Assembly: GCA_029817715.1 (NCBI GenBank) | Contig: JARUPY010000125.1 | Span: forward strand, 186,001 to 250,000 | DNA: 64,000 nucleotides | Origin: Melastoma dodecandrum | Taxonomy: Eukaryota > Streptophyta > Magnoliopsida > Myrtales > Melastomataceae | Reading direction: 5' to 3' | Shown: piece by piece, positions 45,894 to 56,091 of the stretch | Layout: each line of letters starts with the position of its first letter | Numbering within the stretch: the first letter of the stretch is position 1 | Translations under genes and position numbers: made by a program | The notes under the pieces: generated by a model | Told to the model about the DNA's origin: nothing | What the model saw: the letters and a program-made list of their open reading frames with translations, nothing else | Database searches by the model: none

Positions 45894-47578
45894 GCTTCAA
45901 GCCAATACATAGATCCCCATACTGCCCTCAAAAATAATAAGAAGAGGCTATTCCAGAATCCAAGAAATGCCAAATTCAGTAGCTCGTATGTTCTGCTGCA
46001 GAAACCGAGATTACAATTAAAAAATAATTAAATCAAGAAAAAAAACCTAAAATGACTACTTCGTGGATATCTATTGGCGGCATTGACTACGAAGATCCCT
46101 ATCAATAGCAAGGAATCAACCAATACCCGCTCCATATCACCTTGGCACAAAGCTAAGCTGCAGCAACAACGGCATCAAGGTTCTATTTTCCAGAAAATCA
46201 CCGAACCGTTCCAAATAATCACCGAAATCAAGACCAAATACTGTTAGTCACAAGAAACTTCAAGTATCAACGCCCTCGAAGCAGTCGGGGGGGAACTGAT
46301 TCAAAATCGGAGCAATCGACGATCGAAAGTGGGCGGGGTCCCCCGCGATCAGATCAAGGATTGGAATCTGGAGGAACTAAGTACCGCGTGCTGCTAAACC
46401 CTAGAACTTCTTGAAGCTTCTTGGAATCCCCTCCAATGGCGGAAGTCAAGCAAATGAGACGAGGCCGCTCCCGAAGAAATGAAGAAAGAATGGAAGGAGA
46501 AGGGAATAAAAAAGGGGGGCAAAACTCAAACAATCGCGAATCGATCGGGAGAACTCTTAGCTCTATATTGTACCATCTAATTGGGCTTCGGCCCATGTTA
46601 GGCCCAACAAGAATGTCATCAATGTCCTTCGATTTGTCTTTGTTTTATTTAAATTTCCGCCGAAAATCACCCCCGGCCACCATAAAACTTGAGATCCGGA
46701 TAACATTGTCCGTGCCACGTTACTCCACGCAATGACCAGTAGTTTGTTTAGAGAGAGGTTCCAACTTGCACAATTGATTTGATATTTGGCCCCAAAATAT
46801 ATTCTATATACTTCTTCGAATTATTCTAATGTCAAGTTGTGGCTCGTTATATTTAAAATGTGTTTATAAAAAAACGAAATGGGATGCAAAGACTTTCTCA
46901 CCCGGACGTGGACAGACTAGGATTGGATGGAGACGTTCCAGTGCAACACCGACGTGAGAAAATAAGGATTTAGGAAATGCGCGCTTTTGAATTCATTGGT
47001 TCTCACTTTCTAAAGGACGTCGTTGTTTGATGAGAATTGTTTCGAAATAATTTTCTTAAGAAAATAATGTTTCTTGTTAAATATAATATTTATTTTTAAG
47101 ATTCGTTAAATAATGTTTATAATTCGATTTAGATGGGTAAAATTTAGTGTTACAAACTTCGCAATATATTTTACCACCGTTATTTTGGAATTAAAATGTA
47201 CGGCTAAAAATATATTCACTTGTATTGTGATTTGAGGAAATCGAGGATTATATGTTGGGAGGCTGAAGCGTCGTCACACACTCTCGTATAGCAATAAAGT
47301 TCGTCAGAATCATAAACTACGGGATAGTTACCTCTCAAAATTCGTCAAATAATACTCTTAATTCGGTATTAAAAGCATAAAATTCGCAAAAAAATAGAGA
47401 ACTCGGTGCAGAATTCACCACTTTTGATCATGTTCCTTAAGGAATCAAATTCAATATTTTTAAGATCAATTTAGTGGCTTTTAAAAGTTACTATATTATT
47501 TTGTAAAACATTATTTTCACTAGCCATATTTTAAAACATACGTCCACTGTCGTCTCATGATGCATGCCAAGTAGCGGT
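45894..47578. other. 5' region of the BEACH gene and AT-rich intergenic DNA
   Basis: The first several hundred bases upstream of the start codon at 45893 are the likely 5' untranslated region and promoter. Open frames on both strands at 46354-46735 are low-complexity and unrecognised. The stretch from 46740 to 47578 is AT-rich with no gene. Confidence 0.45.
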
Positions 47579-47998
47579 GAGTTTTGTACAAAAATACGGT
47601 TAGTTTTAAAATTTTTTTATAAAATACAGTTCATGTTTCGTAAAATACGGTCTTACCGTTGAAGGAGCGCATTTTTAAAACGCGTCCCCTAAATTGCAAA
47701 GAGGGTGGGTTTTCGAGAAAATAACGACTTCTAGTGACGATTATTTTTAATTTCTTAGAAGTCGGTCTTTGTAAAGCCGACTTCCTTGGTGCTTTGTTTT
47801 TTTTAAGTGTTCAGAAGTTGGCCTTACAAAGGTCGACTTCATGCGGGTGGGACGGATGAAAGGCCGACTTCGCTTCACCTCTGATGAATAGGCGGTCTCT
47901 GTAAGGCCGATTTCGCCACATTAATTAAGGAATTTTCACACTTACGATCTTATTTGACGAAATAGTGTCTGGATCAAAGTTATTTAGTAGCAAAACTC
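47579..47998. mobile_element. Chimeric Mutator-like fold-back element: A-type left end, B-type right end
   Basis: The left end GAGTTTTGTACAAAAATACGG and the next 100 bp are A type. The right end (inverse GAGTTTTGCTACTAAATAAC) and its inner 90 bp (TTATTTGACGAAATAGTGTC) are B type. The core has B-type palindromes such as AAGTCGGTCTTTGTAAAGCC and an A-type GAGGGTGGGTTTTC remnant. The 10-bp flanks AAGTAGCGGT and GTGCGTCAAC do not match, unlike those of the other complete copies. Confidence 0.75.
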
Positions 47999-50045
47999 GT
48001 GCGTCAACCATCCACCAATAAAACCCGACGACTACCCTGAAAACATACGATTGCTATGCCTTTCACCAACTTTTTTTATGTTTTGTTTTTTCTTTTCTGA
48101 TAGGGAGGTCTGTGTTTGAGGCGGATAAATAACTTTCACTTAGCAGGTATGTTCTAAAATACCAATTAAAAATTAAATTTTATAAAGCCGACAGTAATTT
48201 GAGTTTATAATTCTGATTTTTTTTGTCGTATTCTTATGTTACTTTAAAATCAAAGTTATAATTTTCGAATTTTTTAAGCGAGGTAAATTAAAAATCAAAA
48301 TTTCGATTTTATTAAAAGTGTTGTCCGCCCTGCAGAATTCGGTTTCGAAGGCAATAAAAAATTTTCCCACGTTCAGCGGTCCATGGATAAGGAACTTATG
48401 ATGGGGGTAAATCGGTAATTGTAGGCCGGATGCGATGAATGCAGCCATTTTCGCAGACGCACGTGAAGGCCACGAGGGATATGGGTATGGGGGATGGGTT
48501 GGATGCCGCCGCCTGGTTCTTGACGCAAGTATTTAGGATTTCTAGGCATCCTTCGGCTGTTCCCAAAGGGTCGGACAGGGGGCCCCCGACCCAACACGAA
48601 CAGCCAGCCTGAGTTCTCTCTCTCTTGATCTTTGGTTTCATTCATACTACTCTCTATGTTTCGATATTAAATAATAATAATAATAATAATAAATTTGTCC
48701 AGAAAAAGAGGGGGTTCTGCATCGGGCGGGTGGTCCGAGGAAAGGGCAAAAAAGGGTATCGGATTTTGGGGTGGTCGGTCCACTCCCCGCATGCAAATGT
48801 GCCAACAGCGGAGTGAGTAAACTATGTGAAAGCCTATCGCATGCTATAACTCTGCATCTCCTAAATATTTACATCAGTCACGAGTGAGTAAACTCGAATG
48901 CCAATGCGTTGCTCAAAAGAGGAAGTTATAAACAACGTGGATCAATAATTGATTCTACTAAGGAGTAATTTATTACCGGTTGTCAACTTTTTTCTTCAAC
49001 ATCTCTCCATCTCCCCCCCTCCCCCATGTAACGGTCGTTCGTCATCCTCTCCCCCCGATTATAAAAACCTGTCAATTCTCAACTGCCACCGGAGCAGGTG
49101 TTCGAGCCTGGGTGGGGGTGGGGGGAATGGCTCTCGCTGTTCGGTGCAGAGGTGCGTGTCGCAACCCCTGAAGTCGGCAAACTCGACCTGTAATCCTCAG
49201 CTGGCGGCAATGGGCCGTCCGTCTATAGAGCCAACGTGGGGCCTACATTCACCGAATTCCGTTTTGTTTGGTGAAGTAAATATTTTACAAAACACTTTGA
49301 TTAAACCCATATTTTCTTAACTAAAATCAAGAATTCAGTGTTACGAGGAAATAAAACTACTTTGTTCGTAACGTAACGATGTTTATATCAAGTGTTTGAG
49401 GCACTCGATACGGATAGGACGCCTTACAATTTCTTTGGTCTCTGCCTTTGCTTGGCTTTTACCCACCGTTACGTTCCGTCCGATCTTGGTCCTCCGTCAA
49501 ACTTTTTAAAAACCTCCTTTTTTCTCATTTCTCCCATGTCGTTGGCGCTTCCCATTCCCACTTCAAAACAAGGAACACGCGAAATAGAAACAAATAAATA
49601 ATCCCTCAGCTTTCTCTCATTCGACCGGAGCACCGCACCGCTTCCTCCTCTCTTCTGCTCTTTCTCTTCTCTCCTTATCCTCCCATCCGTCTCCAACCAA
49701 CTCTTGCAATTCCCAACCATAATTCCCGTTCCCGATCTTCTCCCGCCGCCTCCGTCTCCGGCCTCCTCCTCTTCCGATCGTCCTCTAGAGGCTCCCGTCC
49801 TGATCGTCGTCGGAGCAACCGCCGGGGGAAGTGCTCGCTTGCTTTGCTTGCCTTGGTGCGTGCCGGGCAGGTGCAACTGAAAGGTAGGGGGGAAAGAGAG
49901 AGTTGACTCCCACGGCGCCCGTGATTTTCAGCTCCCGTGCCGATCCCCCGTGAGTGTACGAGAGAGGAGGGATCGAGGTCAAGAAAAGAAAAAGGCGAGG
50001 AAAAAGGAGAGTACGGGGGAGGAGCAACGGAAGAAATAAGGCGAA
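47999..50045. other. Intergenic region and 5' leader of the Raf-like kinase
   Basis: It contains an (AAT)n tract at 48668-48690. The stretch upstream of the kinase start, about 49600-50045, is rich in CT and then GA and probably holds the leader and promoter. Open frames on either strand (for example 49785-50351 minus) overlap the kinase gene and look like composition effects. No other gene is supported. Confidence 0.45.
48668..48690. repeat. (AAT)n microsatellite
   Basis: Seven to eight AAT units in intergenic DNA. Confidence 0.85.
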
Positions 50046-53000
50046 ATGCCTCACAGGACTACTTACTTCTTCCCCAGGCAATTCCCGGATGACCACTCCT
50101 TTAATCCCAACCGTCCCAACCCCTTCTTCGATCACCAAAAGCAAAAGCAGCAGCCGTCCCCATTTGTTCCTGAAAACGACGTCGTCCGCCCCGTAATTTC
50201 CCCCGTCACCTCTCCCCCCAATCCCGAGAGCAACAAGTCTCCTCTCTTCACCTGCCAAGATGCAATCCGCTCCACGAATACAACGGCCGCCACCCCCTAC
50301 TTCCCCAAGTTCAACGTCCACCATGACGTCACCCTCCCTCCCCGCCACCAAAAAGGCGGTAAGAAGACACAGCCGCAGCCGCTCTCTGCCTTTTGCGAGT
50401 GTTTGGTCAACAAGGAGGAGGAAGTGACGGAGCCTCCACCACGTGCCGGCTTGAGGTCAACTTATGACCATCAACTTGACGAGCACGAGCCCCTTCTGTC
50501 CTTGTGTGAGGATCAGGTTGTTGACAGGGGCTTTGATAGGCAGCTTTCATTTCCCTTTGTGTCCAGCTTCGGGAGCAGCGGCTACACTGCGAGCAGTTAT
50601 TTCTCCGGCTCGACGGTCCAGAATGGTGGTGACGTGTCCAGCAGCGATGCAGTCAGGATGGCAACGAGACGAGTCGGGGAGGAGGAGGAGGTGGGTGCAG
50701 TGGAGAAGGGGAGTTTGGCACTAAATTCGAGGGAGAGTTATTACTTGCAGTTGACTTTGGCAAAGAGGCTGTCCTCCCAGGCGAACTTGGTCGAGCAGGT
50801 TGTTTCTCTCGAGAGCGAGGACCACTGGTGCTCGGATGCAGAGATCGTCTCCTATCGCCTCTGGGTACGTCACAGAGTATGATTAGCTAGGTAGTTCGAT
50901 TGTGTCCTGAGCTGCAATTATGTTGTCATTTTGATTCAGTTCTTCATCATTGCTCGTCCAATGAGATTATCACATGCCCCTTTTCCAGGTAAGTGGGTGC
51001 TTGTCCTACACAGACAAGATCTCTGATGGATTCTACAACATTCTAGGGATGAATCCATACCTCTGGGTTATGTGCAATGACCTTGAGGAAGGAAAGAAGC
51101 TACCCTCATTGATGTCTCTAAAGGAGACCGATCCTAACAAGTCATCAATGGAGGTTGTTCTTGTCGATAAACAGGGCGATTCACGCCTGAAGGAGCTTGA
51201 AGATAAAGCACAGGAATTGTCTTGTGATTCCAAGGATAAAATGGTCTTGGTCAAGAGACTGGGAAAGCTTGTGGCGATCTCGATGGGGTATTTTATGCAT
51301 ACCTGGATCGAATCATTCATTTAAGATCCATTGCCAGTAGCGCCTCTTACTAAAACAGTCCTTCGTGTGATGCAGTCTTTTGATCTCTATATTTGTTTTT
51401 TAGGGGTAACTTCTCTGCAGAGCAAGACGATCTCCAGAAGCACTGGAAAGTTGTAAGTAGGAGACTGAAGGACCTTCATAAGTGCATTATATTCCCAATA
51501 GGAAGCCTCTCCTCAGGTCTCTGCCGACATCGAGCCATTCTTTTTAAGGTAAAGCTACATTCGGTGCAAGAATTCGGTACAACGAATAGCAACGATTTTT
51601 CCAGTGGAATGGAAGAGTTAAATCAGAAGACCAAATGTTTCCCTCATGAATTAAAATAAATTTTCCTTTGGGTAGCAATGAATTTGTTTGGAGTGCTGAT
51701 ATTTTTACATTTGCAGAAATTGGCGGATTCCATTGGTTTGCCTTGTCGCATAGCTCGTGGTTGCAAGTATTGCACAACCGATCATCGGTCATCTTGTCTT
51801 GTAAAAATTAAAGATGAGAAGCAACTGCCAAGGTTAGCACTGCCATTCAGTTATGATCCACACATTTTTTTGTTGGTAACTACACTTTTAAGAGTTTACC
51901 ATCTGTATTCTGGATCAGTGCTCGTTTATCCTCCGTCCTTAGTATGTTAAATGTTGAGCATTTATCTTTCTCCGCTGTTAAAAGGAATTTCTACCTTTAG
52001 GGAGTATGTGGTTGATCTCGTGGGTGAGCCAGGGAATATTCATGGTCCAAATTCATCCATCAATGGGAGTGCCATCTGTTCGATCCCATCTCCATTTCAA
52101 GTCTCGCATTTGAGAGGCAGCCAACTTCCATATGTGGAAGATACACCATTCGAACAGACCTTAATCACTGACCAATTATGTGGCCTTCTCGATGCAGGTT
52201 TGTCCTAATACCGTGGCCGACGAATGCAGATATCATATTCCAAAGTTTGTCCATGAAAGTCTCATTCTCTTTTAGCAGAAAAATTTTGCATGCTTCATGT
52301 TTCCAATACGTAGCATCATTTTTCCAAATCCCCTTTGCATGTGAATCCTCATACTTTTGCTTGCTTGCAGCTTAGTGGCTTTAGGCTTTTAAACAATAAT
52401 GGGCTTTATCTTAGAAAAACTGGCATAGGTTCCAGCTTTATCGCATAGGTATCGCATCTCCACTTCAACTGGCATAGGTTCCAGCTTTATCTTAGAAAAA
52501 CTTAAATGGGCTTGTATATCATGATAGGGAATCAAAGAGGACGAAATGGATCGATTGCTTCTCCTGGATGGGAAATTACTCCCCCACAGGTCCAACGGAA
52601 AGTTGATTCTTGTAGCCTTGATCTATCAGCTATGCCCTCTATCAAAGTCAGTGCTCCAGTGCCTTCAGCGGTTGTATCAGCTGGTGAATTGACTGCACAA
52701 ATGGAAAGCAAGTCGATTGTTCAAAGCAGTTACAGGAAGGATATTGTAGTAGGGGACAGCAAAATTACTACTAGCCTGACCAATCAACTTGAGTTGAGCT
52801 TCGCAACCCGGTCCGGGCTTGAGGAACGCACGGGAAAATTTGAGAATAGAAAGTCTCCGATTGTTAATGTCCCAAGATATGTTAATCTTGAACCTTCTCT
52901 TGCAATGGACTGGCTTGAGATATCATGGGACGAGCTGCATATTAAGGAGCGTGTTGGAGCCGGTAGTTATTTTTTCTCCTTTTCCGAGTAATGACTAATA

Positions 53001-54910
53001 ACTTTCCCCAAAATATGTTGACATTACTTTCTTAAACATCCAGGGTCCTTTGGCACAGTCCATCGTGCGGAGTGGCATGGCTCCATGAGTTATATTCTCT
53101 TCAACTTCTAATTCATTGTATTGATATAAGATTCCGTCTTTTATTGGGATATGCTTTTACCGGGAAAATTCTTGACTTTTTGTGCTGGCTTTAGCCATCT
53201 TTCTTTGTTCCATATTAACTGCAATAATTGCAGGACGTTGCTGTTAAGGTTCTGACAGTGCAAGACTTTCATGATGACCAATTGAAGGAGTTCCTCCGTG
53301 AGGTATCCCTAAAAGTTTGATTATTTTCACTTACAGTGTCTTATAATTGGATAAATTAGGCAAGCATCATGGAATTGCTATTACCTCTCCTCGAAGTCAT
53401 TTCATGAAGATAGCCATGAACCATTTTTTCTCTTGCTGTTTTGAAGAGGCAAACTTAAATTTATCCAGAGTAATAATTTGCGTCTTATTAAGGTGGCGAT
53501 TATGAAACGTGTGCGGCATCCTTGTGTGGTCCTCTTCATGGGCGCCGTAACAAAGAGGCCACATCTGTCAATTGTTACAGAGTATTTGCCAAGGTAAGCT
53601 CCTTGAATAATTTCAACTCCATTCTATTAATTGAACACCTTTCTTGTTATTTTGTCTTCTTAAAATAATAATGAAATACAGGGGAAGTCTCTATCGGCTG
53701 ATCCACCGACCAGCTTCGAGTGAGTTGCTGGATCAAAGGAGGCGCTTGCGCATGGCTTTGGATGTGGTTTGTTCTTCTTCCTGGTCTTATTGTTTACTGA
53801 CTATTGAAAGCAGCAACTCTCCATAAATTTCTGATAAAATCATGTGACAGGCGAAAGGGTTGAATTATCTCCACAATCTAAACCCTCCAATAGTCCACTG
53901 GGATCTGAAGTCACCAAATCTTTTGGTTGATAAGAATTGGTCGGTCAAGGTACCCACCAAGACAAACCTCGGTGTTGTTGAATTGGAAATAACAATGTTT
54001 ACATCTGATTTGTTGTTTCGTTTCCATATTCAGGTCTGTGATTTCGGCTTGTCTAGGTTCAAGGCCGATACCTTCATCTCGTCAAAGTCCGTTGCTGGAA
54101 CCGTAAGTATCTGTGCCTCTCTACTCTAACTGCCCATACGGGTGACGGGTCTTTGACATATATGTCTGGCGTGATGTAGATTTCTTTTTTCTGTTTCTGC
54201 ATTCTTCAGTGAACTATTCTGTCACGTTTATTTTCAGCCTGAGTGGATGGCGCCCGAGTTTTTAAGAGGCGAGCCATCAAATGAGAAATCTGATGTTTAC
54301 TCATTCGGCGTAATTTTGTGGGAGCTCTTGACGTTACAGCAACCTTGGAGTGGACTTAGCCCTGCCCAGGTGATATGATTAACCATCGCTGGCATGTGTC
54401 GGACAACGTCTTTTCTCCCCTCTCAGTCAATCTTCAGTTGGCTAGTTAACAATCAATACTCGAACATTATTAGGTCGTGGGAGCTGAAAATGTGTTCTGT
54501 TCATATTCACTGAATTTCGCACTTTGTCAGGTTGTGGGAGCTGTCGCGTTCCAGAATAGAAGACTTGTTGTCCCTCCTAATACGTCTCCAGCTTTGGCCT
54601 CACTAATGGAATCCTGCTGGGCAGAGTAAGTGGCTCTCCATCTTTTTTTTCTCTTTTCACCAGCATCTCACTGTCAAGTAAATGGCCAGAGTTCAATGTG
54701 CTAAAGTCGATCCTGCCAAGGGAGATCGAAATCGGAATTGCTGTCTGAGATGCACACATTTTGACTCTCGGCCAAGACATTGATCCCGTTCTTGTTTGCA
54801 GTGACCCGACTCAGCGGCCATCTTTTGCCAGCATAGTAGAGTCCCTGAAGAGATTTCTGAAGTCCCCCACACAGTTTATAAGGATGGGCGGAGGCGGGGG
54901 CGGGTCGTGA
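50046..54910 (+). CDS. CTR1/EDR1-like Raf MAPKKK (At4g24480-like), 15 exons
   Basis: Fifteen exons give 936 residues in perfect phase: 50046-50864, 50989-51287, 51404-51548, 51717-51832, 52001-52197, 52528-52962, 53044-53084, 53234-53302, 53493-53593, 53682-53766, 53851-53949, 54034-54102, 54238-54369, 54531-54625 and 54802-54910. The start [15 protein letters not shown] is characteristic of this clade. A low-complexity N-terminus precedes the EDR1/CTR1 regulatory domain (residues about 230-525: [58 protein letters not shown]). The Ser/Thr kinase domain (about 655-925) has the glycine loop GAGSFGTV, VAVK (Lys 689), HWDLKSPN in place of HRD (residues 785-787), DFG (805), APE (MAPEF) and [12 protein letters not shown]. 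The donor after exon 7 is AT instead of GT (53085), although phase requires splicing there. Raf-like kinases of this group act in ethylene and stress signalling; the exact role of this member is not shown by the sequence. Confidence 0.9.
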
Positions 54911-56091
54911 TGGTCAACCCAGTCAGATTATTTTGTTTTCCCTGCTTCGGTCACGGCGTTAAGCTTTTAGAATCCATCCGCTAACCCCTCCTTGCACTAA
55001 TCTCTTCTCCGGTGTCCGGGCAATTGAATGTAATGTGGTATCCTTTTATTGCCTGGCTAAATGCCAAGGATAAGAGCTAAGTTGGTAGCTCCATTGCAGT
55101 CCGTATCCCTGCTACTTTCTACTGCAAAAGCGATATCATAAAATTTAGGAATGATTTATTCTAATATCTTTTAATTAGTATGGTATCGTGATCCCATCCC
55201 TAATCATACCATCAGTCTTCACGCGCACGATGGAGTCTTAGTTCGATATTGCATAGAAGAAACCAAGTTACTTTACTTAATAACTTAGTCTTGCGAAAGA
55301 GGGTGCCTAGTTTCAAAAATTTTTAGTTAACACCCCGGAATCGTCTTTTGAAACATCAATTTCGTTCTTATAAAGAAAATGTGCTTCAAACACCGATTTT
55401 GCTTAATAAGAATAGAGAAATCAATGTTTGACTTCCTTCAAGGAGATTGAAATTGATGTTTTAAACATTGATTTATGGACATTAGTAAGAAAATTTTAAA
55501 ATTTTTAACAATTTCGCGAAATATTTTCGCAATGAAAATTATAATGGATTATAACTCCGAAGAAATTAAATAAAACTTAAGAAATTTTTTGTAATAATCA
55601 AAAAACACACGACGAAAGAATAACGTTGTTCTTATCGAATATTGTTGCTACGGTTAGATCGCAAACAAAACTATGAAATACGATTCGATTTTTCAAAATT
55701 ACTTGAATATTGCCCTTAAGTCGTTATCTTAAATAGTGATTTTGAATTTACAACGATTGTTTGAGACGACTTTAAATAAAATGGACTCGCTGTCCAAACT
55801 TAAAAATTTGTAGAATTTTTCCTGAAACTTTTTTCTTGTGTTTAAAAGCGATTTTCCTTAACAAACGTTATTTCAAAGAGTAATTTTGTCTCAAATTAGC
55901 TATTTGATTGAGGCAGGATTGCTCATTTTAACACTCTCCCATTTTTATCTGTAAATTTAAAGTCGCCGTCGGCCCTGTTCCAAAAGAAGACACTGCCGTT
56001 AGTCCTTCCTTTCTCGGTCCCCAAGATATCGAAGAATCATCGAAAGGTTAGTGTTCTGCTGAATTGGAAAAAGTTAATTCTTTCGTGAAAC
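54911..56091. other. Intergenic region, kinase 3' flank to SICKLE promoter
   Basis: The first 200 bp are the likely 3' untranslated region. The rest is AT-rich with scattered ATTTTTAGTT-like motifs and no open frame or defined repeat. The last 150 bp should contain the SICKLE leader. Confidence 0.45.

Noticed and set aside
48373..49320. Open frames around 48.4-49.3 kb on both strands
   Set aside because: They overlap each other, have mixed composition, and show no conserved motif.
49469..50351. Minus-strand frames opposite the kinase leader and first exon
   Set aside because: The plus strand carries the clear kinase N-terminus; the minus frames follow from GC-rich composition.
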